Assembly (NCBI GenBank): GCA_003210315.1
Contig: QCVQ01000001.1
Span: 1-64,000 of the forward strand
Length of the DNA: 64,000 nucleotides
DNA from: Synechococcus sp. AG-686-F08
Lineage (GTDB): Bacteria; Cyanobacteriota; Cyanobacteriia; PCC-6307; Cyanobiaceae
Direction of reading: 5' to 3'
The notes below the pieces were generated by a model, which made no database searches, was not told the DNA's origin, and saw only the letters and a list, made by a program, of their open reading frames with translations. A program made the translations under genes and the position numbers. This document shows positions 57,955 to 64,000 of this stretch, one piece after another (within the stretch, counting starts at the first letter, position 1; every line of letters starts with the position of its first letter).

Positions 57955-58098
57955 ATGACTAATTCAACTCAAAGCCGATTCGGCTTTAGCAACTTCGCTG
58001 AGACTTGGAATGGACGATTAGCAATGCTGGGCTTTGTTATTGGCTTGGGCACCGAACTGCTGACTGGACAAGGGATTCTCAGTCAAATAGGTCTCTGA
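57955..58098 (+). CDS. hli: Small high-light-inducible protein
   Basis: Below the track cutoff, 47 residues, at the size of minimal or phage-encoded Hlis. The chlorophyll-binding core is FAETWNGRLAMLGFVIGLGTE: Glu, Asn and Arg ligands with AMLGF. It sits in an accessory stretch, which suggests transfer, perhaps by phage. Its predicted role is photoprotection in thylakoids. Confidence 0.9.
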   Translation: MTNSTQSRFGFSNFAETWNGRLAMLGFVIGLGTELLTGQGILSQIGL

Positions 58099-58186
58099 GC
58101 CCGCTCGAACCGGGTGAATGGATTTTCTGACATCTATTGCTTTGTGCTGATTTGAACGAGATAACTGCTTTTGCTTTGTCTGATCA

Positions 58187-58405
58187 GTGGCTCAATATCT
58201 TCTGCGTGATGGCTCCCAAGTGACGGTTGCATTAGATCCATCAGCCTTCGATGTCCTCAGTTATGAGAGGCCATCAGGGCAGGAGGTGTATGCGGTTTTG
58301 AGTGTCAAAGCAGAGCGCGCCATTTTGAAATCAGTAAATCTTGAGCCGCTCGTCGAGTTGCGCAATGTTTCCGTCTACCGGAGAAATGTTGCTGTTGCCT
58401 GTTGA
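58187..58405 (+). CDS. Hypothetical small protein
   Basis: A 72-residue protein: AQYLLRDGSQVTVALDPSAF, then EVYAVLSVKAERAILKSVN and ELRNVSVYRRNVAV. Mostly beta strands. Starts at GTG, and its stop overlaps the next frame in TTGA. No family recognised. Confidence 0.6.
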   Translation: MAQYLLRDGSQVTVALDPSAFDVLSYERPSGQEVYAVLSVKAERAILKSVNLEPLVELRNVSVYRRNVAVAC

Positions 58406-58602
58406 AACAGATACTTCCACCAGAGCTACAGCCTTATGACCGCAAGCGATATGTCAGAGACCTTGAGTACCGCTTGATGATTGATCTTGAAAATCAAGGC
58501 GAACGGCATCAACGCTTACTCCACCTACTACACGCCCAAGTACATAACCGACAGCATGTGTTGCTTAGGCATCCATCTCAGCAAAGAGGACCTTGTGATT
58601 AG
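58402..58602 (+). CDS. Possible small protein overlapping the previous gene
   Basis: A 66-codon frame from TTG. Its start, KQILPPELQPYDRKRYVRDL, followed by EYRLMIDLENQGE, reads as protein, but the last third runs antisense to the DUF3303-like gene. Half support. Confidence 0.37.
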   Translation: MKQILPPELQPYDRKRYVRDLEYRLMIDLENQGERHQRLLHLLHAQVHNRQHVLLRHPSQQRGPCD

Positions 58603-58879
58603 CGACCACTTCTGCATCGCTGATGGCAGGAGTGATGTCCATCTCAACGCCGAATTGAGCACGCCAAGGAGCCAGATGCTTGAACAGCTCAGCTGTTCCG
58701 TTGGCTTTCAACAGAGCAACCACTTGGCCCTGGCCCGGGAGGTGGACGCGATGTAGCAGTTCAAAGCCTTCAAAGGAGTCGTTGACGCAGCCGCCATCGA
58801 AATAGTTGATGAATTCGCGGTAACCGGCGAGTTGGCTATCGATGTCTGGGAAAGATCCGATTACGCAGTAGAGCTGCAT
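58565..58879 (-). CDS. DUF3303-like protein
   Basis: A 104-residue ferredoxin-like (ABM-type) small protein. Its end, APWRAQFGVEMDITPAISDA, is the DUF3303 signature as I remember it, and the first part has FIN and HRVHLPGQGQVVALLKA. The family is cyanobacterial and phage-associated, of unknown function. Confidence 0.72.
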   Translation of the reverse strand: MQLYCVIGSFPDIDSQLAGYREFINYFDGGCVNDSFEGFELLHRVHLPGQGQVVALLKANGTAELFKHLAPWRAQFGVEMDITPAISDAEVVANHKVLFAEMDA

Positions 58880-58956
58880 GGCAGAAGGGAAGGTGGCAAA
58901 TCTATAGCTGCAGCCCCGTTTGCCGCAGTGTTCTGGCTCACCTTTGCTGGTGTGAT

Positions 58957-59124
58957 ATGCAGCACTGGCTTTTGAACGGAGCAGTGGGTGTTGATGCTCT
59001 AAGCATTGATAGAAATATCGGAGCAGACTTCACGACAATCGAATATTTTCTAGATCTTGGCGGAGGTGGTGGCTACGACTCCATCGACTCGATGAATGAA
59101 TCGAATCCCTACTCGACTCATTGA
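58957..59124 (+). CDS. Possible 55-residue fragment
   Basis: Below the track cutoff. The frame QHWLLNGAVGVDALSIDRNI, then GADFTTIEYFLDLGGGGGYD and an end in NPYSTH resembles the tail of a repeat-rich secreted protein. It may be a remnant or a real small protein. Confidence 0.3.
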   Translation: MQHWLLNGAVGVDALSIDRNIGADFTTIEYFLDLGGGGGYDSIDSMNESNPYSTH

Positions 59125-59452
59125 ACTCAATCTTTGAAGTTGCTGACGTCCCAATGTTTTAGTTTATTGCTAAACTCATTAAGTCAACTAGATAAAACAG
59201 AGATCTGCCCCGCCAAGAGCGGGGATTTTTATTGCCTAACTACGCCTGTGAGCAGCATCACAGCACCGCTTGATGCTGGTCCTGCCCCCAGATACGCGAC
59301 TATCTCTCTGGGAGCTTGCCGCCTGTAGGTCAGGCGTCCGTGACGTGGGTCAAGCTTCAGGCCGATGCGTTGTTAGTTGCTCTTTGGCTAACCGTCATGG
59401 TTGATAGGTCATTTTCACTGACTGTCTACGTTCTCAGCTGCTGCCTAGGCTC
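59125..59452. other. Intergenic stretch with terminator
   Basis: Apart from the terminator at 59206 nothing convincing is visible. The track ORF at 59134-59328 runs through the terminator and looks spurious. Confidence 0.4.
59206..59228 (+). terminator. Rho-independent terminator, copy 2
   Basis: CCCCGC/GCGGGG with loop CAAGA, followed by ATTTTTATTGCCTAAC. It differs from the copy at 57548 at only three positions over about 30 bases. Confidence 0.72.
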
Positions 59453-59731
59453 TTAACGGGTGAACAAGCCATTGCAATCTCCCTTGGGTGGTTTGCTGAA
59501 ACAGACATTGTCGGGAGACCAATAACCCAGAGCAGGAAACTTGAGTCCTTTGCGCCGGGCTTCAGCATTGACCGCTTCAGCACCTCGCGCTGAAATTAGT
59601 ACATGTCCAGGGGCTTCAACTTGATCTAAAAATTGTTGCTCTGGCATCTCTCGGCTGGATGAGCTTTGAGATTGAACGGGGGCGGCGATGCAAGCTGAAA
59701 TCGCAACCAAGAGGAGTGGATTTAAACGCAT
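59453..59731 (-). CDS. Small secreted protein
   Basis: A 92-residue protein with a signal peptide (LNPLLLVAISACIAAPVQS). The mature part ends with a Cys pair (VCFSKPPKGDCNGLF) that may form a disulfide. The next minus-strand gene lies 15 bp upstream, so cotranscription with the transpeptidase is likely. No family recognised. Confidence 0.68.
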   Translation of the reverse strand: MRLNPLLLVAISACIAAPVQSQSSSSREMPEQQFLDQVEAPGHVLISARGAEAVNAEARRKGLKFPALGYWSPDNVCFSKPPKGDCNGLFTR

Positions 59732-59746
59732 GGCTTGATGGTGAGG

Positions 59747-60220
59747 TTATTTGGATGTCACAACGACGGGAGTTCCGACGTCCACTTGATTGAACAGGCT
59801 GATCACATCTTTGTTGAGCATGCGAATGCAACCAAGACTGACAGCAGCTCTGAGATTCACCCAGTTGGGCCAGGCTGTTCCGTGGATGGCGTATTCCCCG
59901 GAGCCGAGCTGGAAGTAGGCCATGTAGCGCACGCCAACAGGATTCTTGGGACCTGGCGCGATGACCTTTCCTTTCTTGTGATAAATCGGCGCATCTTCCA
60001 TGCGGGTGATTTCGTAGCTCCCTGCTGGCGTTGGTGATTCAGGAGCTCCAATGGCAACAGGAAAGCGAGCGACAACAACCCCGGAATCCAGCAGCTTCAA
60101 ATAGCGATCCTTCAAGCTGATTTCGATGGTCTTCTCAGCGCGCGCTGGCAGCTGCGTCGCTGAAGCAGCCACAGCGAGACCGATGCAAAGCGCCACTCGG
60201 CGCACCCAGGAAATTGACAT
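59747..60220 (-). CDS. L,D-transpeptidase (YkuD family)
   Basis: From ATG 60220 there are 157 residues with a signal peptide (VRRVALCIGLAVAASATQLPARA). The YkuD catalytic motif is HGTAWPNWVNLRAAVSLGCIR with the HG and S-x-G-C-I-R core including the catalytic cysteine. It crosslinks or modifies peptidoglycan in the periplasm. The track start runs 204 bases upstream through the next gene's region and is rejected. Confidence 0.9.
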   Translation of the reverse strand: MSISWVRRVALCIGLAVAASATQLPARAEKTIEISLKDRYLKLLDSGVVVARFPVAIGAPESPTPAGSYEITRMEDAPIYHKKGKVIAPGPKNPVGVRYMAYFQLGSGEYAIHGTAWPNWVNLRAAVSLGCIRMLNKDVISLFNQVDVGTPVVVTSK

Positions 60221-60298
60221 GCGCAGCACGCAAAACTGTGCGTATTTTGACTCATCAAAATAGGGAGCTACCGTCTCTGCACGTTTGATCACCAACCA

Positions 60299-61483
60299 AT
60301 GATCCGCACATCGCGCCGGAAGACCCGTCAAAAACTCCATGGCCGAGTGCTGCTGATCTGCACCTTGCTGGCTTCTGCTGTGATCTGCCCCCAGCGTGCT
60401 CTTGCTGGATTCGATGAAGAGCAACTTGCTGGCTTTGAGGTGACGGAGCTAAGAGGCACCGTTAGCGAGGCTCTGGCCAAGGAAAAAGTGATCGAAATTG
60501 TTGATCCAGAGGGGCACACCGAGGTCTATACGGTTGGCCTGGATCTAGCGCCTCTTGGCTTAGAACCTGGGGATGAGGTCAGCCTGTCTGTTCTCGACGG
60601 ATTGTTGATCGACCTTGAGCCCAGCAAAGATCAAGATTTGAGCTTTAGTCGTGAAGACATCATCCTTCCCACTGACATGGGGAGATTGAAAAAAGGAATG
60701 CGCGTCGCCCTTGCTTCAGGAACGGGAAGGGTGGTCAAGCTGGATCGTCAGGATGGAAGTCTGAGCCTGATGGGTCCGTTTGGAGGCATCAATAATCTCG
60801 ATGTCTTAGTCACACCAGCGAATGATCCTCTTGAGGATTTGAAAGTAGGCGAGTTCGTTGATTTTCGGTTGGTGCAGCCCATCGCCGTTGACGTTCGCAA
60901 ACTGTCGAGCTCTGCAAGCCGCCCTTCTGCTTTGACGGCTCCCTTAACGGCCGATCTGCTTCGGTCTGGAACCACCTTGAAGGCGGAACTGCTGGAGTCG
61001 TTTGAGATCACCCATCTCCACGCAACCGTGAGCCGAATTCTTCCAGACCAGAAGGTGCTGGAAATTGAAGGTCCAGAAGGACACAACATTCTTGTGACTT
61101 CGGCCGTGGATCTCAACAGCTTGAAATTGAGTCCAGGAACAGAGATTGCATTGGACATCCTGGATGGGTTGGTGGTTGACCTTCGCCCTGCCACGAACAA
61201 AGCCCTTAGTTTTGAGCGCCAGGATGTTGAGATTGCTGGAGATTTTGGTCCCGTTCCGAAGGGCACTCGCGTGGCGATGGCTACTGGCAGCGCCGAAGTT
61301 GTGAGGATTTCGCGGACCGATCGCACTTTGAGCCTCCGTGGGCCATTCGGGAAGGTTCATAACCTCGACGTCAGCAAGCGAATGCCTGGAACGGTGTTCG
61401 ATGAACTAGCGCTCGGGGATCTGGTGGAGTTCCGTTTCATCAAGCCAGTAGCGATTCGAATCACTCCACTCGCCTCTCTCTAA
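60299..61483 (+). CDS. Secreted protein with two tandem copies of one domain
   Basis: A 394-residue exported protein with a signal peptide (LLICTLLASAVICPQRALA). The mature part is a duplication: residues 46-170 and 237-360 share FEVT/FEIT, DPEGH/GPEGH, LDGL-[LV]-[IV]-DL, LSF-x-R-[EQ]-D, SLSLMGPFG/TLSLRGPFG and NLDV. Each copy looks like a small beta-barrel. No family name known. It is divergent from the transpeptidase. Confidence 0.78.
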   Translation: MIRTSRRKTRQKLHGRVLLICTLLASAVICPQRALAGFDEEQLAGFEVTELRGTVSEALAKEKVIEIVDPEGHTEVYTVGLDLAPLGLEPGDEVSLSVLDGLLIDLEPSKDQDLSFSREDIILPTDMGRLKKGMRVALASGTGRVVKLDRQDGSLSLMGPFGGINNLDVLVTPANDPLEDLKVGEFVDFRLVQPIAVDVRKLSSSASRPSALTAPLTADLLRSGTTLKAELLESFEITHLHATVSRILPDQKVLEIEGPEGHNILVTSAVDLNSLKLSPGTEIALDILDGLVVDLRPATNKALSFERQDVEIAGDFGPVPKGTRVAMATGSAEVVRISRTDRTLSLRGPFGKVHNLDVSKRMPGTVFDELALGDLVEFRFIKPVAIRITPLASL

Positions 61484-61950
61484 GGCTGCCCTGAAGCCAA
61501 GGCTCGGACGATGTCACCCCGTGTCAATACACCCACGGGGTGTTTGTTGTCGTCCACCACAATCAGTCGCTGGGTGCTGCGTTCATGCAGCAACGATGCG
61601 GCTTTGGGTAGGGGGAGACTCTCTGAACAGCTGTGAAGATCACGTCCCATCAGATCCCCAACAGTGGTGCCCAGCACTTGATGCACCTGTTTGTCCCAGT
61701 TGAGCGGGTTCTTCAGATAAATCACGCTGTCTAACAACATCACGTATGGACCGGCATCGACTCCGCTTTCGCGAACCATGAGGTCTTGTTCCGTGAGCTC
61801 ACCGATCAGAGTTCCGCTTTGATCCACCACTGGCAGGCCGCTGATGTGGTGATCGCTCAGCAGACTCACGGCGTCTTTTAATGCCGTTTCTGGTGTCACA
61901 GTCAACACGGGCGATGACATCACCTCTTTGACCGTCTGCTGAAGCACCAT
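61480..61950 (-). CDS. Tandem CBS-domain protein
   Basis: From ATG 61950 the protein has 156 residues forming two CBS motifs: VKEVMSSPVLTVTPETALKD with GLPVVDQSGTLIGELTEQDL, and VGDLMGRDLHSCSESLPLPK with RLIVVDDNKHPVGVLTRGDI. CBS pairs bind adenosine nucleotides or SAM and act as sensors. A stand-alone pair such as this often regulates enzymes or channels; the partner is unknown. The track ORF adds 82 improbable residues. Confidence 0.88.
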   Translation of the reverse strand: MVLQQTVKEVMSSPVLTVTPETALKDAVSLLSDHHISGLPVVDQSGTLIGELTEQDLMVRESGVDAGPYVMLLDSVIYLKNPLNWDKQVHQVLGTTVGDLMGRDLHSCSESLPLPKAASLLHERSTQRLIVVDDNKHPVGVLTRGDIVRALASGQP

Positions 61951-61981
61951 GGAATCCACGCATCTCCACGCATTCTGAGCC

Positions 61982-62527
61982 TTGATCTCTCCCTGGCGCC
62001 TCTGGGCTGATCGACTCACCCTCATCCGCGCTTTTCTTGGTGCGCCACTGCTGCTACTGCTGTCATCCGGGCAGTTGGCTTTGGCATGGCTTTTGCTTCT
62101 GTTTGGCGCCTTTACCGATTGGGCCGATGGCTGGATGGCCCGTAGAGCTGACGGTGGCAGCAGCTGGGGGGCTCGGCTTGATCCCCTCGCTGACAAGTTG
62201 ATGATCAGCGCACCGCTGATTTGGCTTGCAACCTCGGGGGAGCTGCCGGTTTTGGCTGTCTGGCTCCTGCTGGCTCGCGAATTGCTGATCTCGGGATGGC
62301 GTGCTGGAAGTACCAGCGGAGCCCCAGCGTCATGGCTGGGGAAATGGAAAACGACCCTTCAATTCCTCAGCCTGTTTCTCATGCTGTGGCCGCTTAGCTG
62401 GGGCTCCACCCAGATCACGACCTTCGCTCATGTTTTGGGCTGGTGGCTGTTCTGGCCTGGTCTCGGGCTGGCCCTCTGGTCGGCGCTGGCCTACCTCAGG
62501 CCCCGATCAACGCAGCATCTCCTCTGA
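61982..62527 (+). CDS. CDP-alcohol phosphatidyltransferase (PgsA-like)
   Basis: A 181-residue membrane enzyme with about five helices. The catalytic motif DG-x2-AR-x8-G-x3-D-x3-D is in DWADGWMARRADGGSSWGAR plus LDPLADKLM. It most likely makes phosphatidylglycerol phosphate from CDP-diacylglycerol and glycerol 3-phosphate, an essential thylakoid lipid step; other alcohol acceptors cannot be excluded. The start is TTG. It is divergent from the CBS gene. Confidence 0.87.
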   Translation: MISPWRLWADRLTLIRAFLGAPLLLLLSSGQLALAWLLLLFGAFTDWADGWMARRADGGSSWGARLDPLADKLMISAPLIWLATSGELPVLAVWLLLARELLISGWRAGSTSGAPASWLGKWKTTLQFLSLFLMLWPLSWGSTQITTFAHVLGWWLFWPGLGLALWSALAYLRPRSTQHLL

Positions 62528-63416
62528 AATCAGGATTTTCAGTCGGAGCGAGTGCGTAATCGCGGGCATAACTGTCGGCTAAACAGGATTCCGCGTCGAA
62601 ACGTGGTGTCCAAGCCAGTTCACGGCTGACGCGGGTGGTGTCGGTCAAAAAATGACTCAGCCTTAGGGGGAACGCCTTGCGTGCTTTGGGATCCAGTCCA
62701 CTGGGGTCAAACGGTCGTAAATCCAAGCTTTTGGGGTCTCGACCACAGGCCATGGCTGCCGCTTCGATCAAACCGCGGAAGGTGATCCCCCGGCTTGCGC
62801 TGCAGTTGTAGATCCGATTGCTCGCGGCATCCACCTCAAGCGAGCGAGCCATCGCCTCAGCAAGGTCTTCTGCGTGGCCGATCTGGGTGATGGTTTCGCC
62901 TGATCCTGGGAGGGGAATCGGCCGATCATTCACGATTCGGTCAAAGAACCAGCGCTCAACTGGGTTGTAATTTCCAGGCCCCACGATGTAGGTGGGACGG
63001 AAGCTGGTGAAGGGTATCCCCTGCTCTTGGAGCCATTGTTCGGTATCAGCCTTGCCGGAATGTCGACTGGCGGGATCGATCGCAGCTGTTTCATCCAGCG
63101 GCCATTGCGTCGATGCGGCATAGACCCCTGCGGAACTCACATACAGAAAACGATGGGTGGGGGCGCCTGTCATCGCTAAGACGCGACGACTGTCGTCCAA
63201 ACTCCGTCCCGAGCTGTCAATGATCACCTCAAAGCCGCGTCCCTTGAGTGGTTCGAGGTCGGCATCAACGCTTCGATCTCCTTGGATTGACTCCACTCCA
63301 TCGGGTGAGGGAAGGCGACCACGTGTAAACAGGGTGAGTGCATGCCCCTGGTCTTGAAGCCTTGCCACCAATGGCTTCCCAACAAAGCGGGTGCCACCCA
63401 TTACGAGAATCTTCAT
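62496..63416 (-). CDS. NAD-dependent epimerase/CSP41-like protein
   Basis: From ATG 63416 a 306-residue extended SDR: MGGTRFVGKPLV is the nucleotide-binding loop, LYVSSAGVYA and RPTYIVGPGNYNPVERWFF the sugar-nucleotide region. The catalytic Tyr-x3-Lys is not in the usual form, as in chloroplast CSP41 RNA-binding relatives. Cyanobacterial members may bind RNA or 23S rRNA; I cannot tell. It overlaps the end of the phosphatidyltransferase gene by 32 bp. Confidence 0.84.
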   Translation of the reverse strand: MKILVMGGTRFVGKPLVARLQDQGHALTLFTRGRLPSPDGVESIQGDRSVDADLEPLKGRGFEVIIDSSGRSLDDSRRVLAMTGAPTHRFLYVSSAGVYAASTQWPLDETAAIDPASRHSGKADTEQWLQEQGIPFTSFRPTYIVGPGNYNPVERWFFDRIVNDRPIPLPGSGETITQIGHAEDLAEAMARSLEVDAASNRIYNCSASRGITFRGLIEAAAMACGRDPKSLDLRPFDPSGLDPKARKAFPLRLSHFLTDTTRVSRELAWTPRFDAESCLADSYARDYALAPTENPDFRGDAALIGA

Positions 63417-63496
63417 CAGCAAGGCGCTCAACCCAGCCATTGAAGCGCGCCCCCCTGGCCTGCAGGATGGGGAGAGCGAAACGTGCCATGGGCGTC

Positions 63497-64000
63497 ATGG
63501 AGATCATCCCCGCCATTGACCTTTTGCAGGGCAGTTGTGTTCGTCTGCATCAGGGTGATTACGACCAGGTCACTCGCTTTAGCGACGATCCACTGGCACA
63601 GGCTCAACAGTGGGTGAAACAGGGTGCAACCCGCCTCCATCTGGTGGATCTCGATGGCGCGCGCAGCGGTGAGCCCATCAATGATCAAGCGGTGCGCTTG
63701 ATTGCCAAAGAGTTATCGATTCCCGTGCAACTGGGTGGCGGAGTGCGGACGTTGGAGAGGGCTGAAGAGTTACTCAGTTGTGGCCTGGATCGGGTCATTC
63801 TCGGCACCGTGGCGATTGAGAAACCTGAATTGGTCATGGACCTGGCCAGCCGCCACCCTCACAAAATTGTTGTGGGCATCGATGCACGCAACGGGTTTGT
63901 CGCCACGCGTGGCTGGGTGGAAGAGAGCAACGTGGAGGCCACAGCTTTGGCTAAGCGTTTTAGTGAGGCGGGCATCGCGGCGATCATCAGCACCGATATC
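63497..64000 (+). CDS. hisA: HisA, ProFAR isomerase (5' part)
   Basis: The frame runs off the right edge, so it was missing from the ORF track. ATG 63497 (or 63488) starts EIIPAIDLLQGSCVRLHQGD, typical of HisA; LHLVDLDGAR, VQLGGGVRTLERAEELL and IVVGIDARNGFVATRGW follow. The catalytic Asp in PAIDL is present. It performs the fourth step of histidine synthesis in the cytoplasm. The remainder of this (beta/alpha)8 barrel lies beyond the window. Confidence 0.95.
   Translation, partial: MEIIPAIDLLQGSCVRLHQGDYDQVTRFSDDPLAQAQQWVKQGATRLHLVDLDGARSGEPINDQAVRLIAKELSIPVQLGGGVRTLERAEELLSCGLDRVILGTVAIEKPELVMDLASRHPHKIVVGIDARNGFVATRGWVEESNVEATALAKRFSEAGIAAIISTDI

Overview
The window reads as a marine picocyanobacterial chromosome, most likely a Synechococcus of the phycobilisome-bearing marine group. 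The evidence is an orange carotenoid protein/ketolase/fluorescence recovery protein cluster, two high-light-inducible (Hli) proteins, two c6-type cytochromes, a cyAbrB regulator, DUF1830, and many very small conserved-looking proteins typical of this clade. The rich complement of metal transport genes plus a periplasmic Cu/Zn superoxide dismutase recalls coastal strains. I cannot name the strain from sequence alone. No rRNA, tRNA, CRISPR array or intact insertion sequence was found.

Layout. 0-9 kb: housekeeping and stress genes (flavin split-barrel end, GST-like, short J-domain protein, guanine deaminase plus a membrane monooxygenase-like protein, Hli, DoxX, double GNAT, SRAP/YedK). 9-12 kb: secreted and small proteins and a TSUP exporter. 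12-14 kb: the photoprotection cluster ocp-crtW-frp, all on the minus strand with overlaps. 14-19.5 kb: an SDR, a band-7 protein, a Fur-like box followed by a strong hairpin with poly-U, a DCC thiol protein and a GH57-like enzyme. 19.5-27 kb: an AT-rich accessory stretch of tiny ORFs (Nif11-like, DUF427, cyAbrB and many unknowns). 27-35 kb: small membrane proteins, methyltransferase-like protein, sodC overlapping a hydrolase-fold protein that lacks its nucleophile, GT2, two adjacent zinc-ribbon proteins, and a 92-codon ORF that seems to start at ATA.

35-47 kb is the most coherent system: DUF2256, mntCAB (manganese), a DUF3721 protein, a cobalamin riboswitch controlling a HupE/UreJ protein (probable cobalt or nickel import), a c6-type cytochrome, a UPF0718 permease, a YcgQ-like partner, a large unknown repeat protein, znuCB, a perfect Zur-type palindrome, znuA, a predicted outer-membrane barrel with a His/Asp-rich loop, and a 2TM protein. 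I infer that the zinc part takes metal from the outer membrane to the cytoplasm.

47-55.7 kb: a second cytochrome c6 with a terminator, an AT-rich stretch with decayed or start-less ORFs, a PPC/DUF296-glutaredoxin fusion, a ribbon-helix-helix regulator with operator-like repeats, a GluR0-like glutamate-gated potassium channel frameshifted by a 7-bp tandem duplication, a PdeM-like phosphoesterase and a large unknown membrane-anchored protein. 55.7-59.4 kb: an accessory stretch with an excisionase-like gene broken by an in-frame stop, a tiny lipoprotein, a 47-residue Hli and near-identical terminators. 59.4-64 kb returns to core genes: L,D-transpeptidase, a duplicated-domain secreted protein, CBS pair, CDP-alcohol phosphatidyltransferase, an epimerase-like reductase and the start of hisA, which runs off the window.

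Family names come from motif recognition, not from searches. Around twenty short genes are below the ORF-track cutoff or lack a listed start; they were read by hand from the sequence and are marked by lower confidence.
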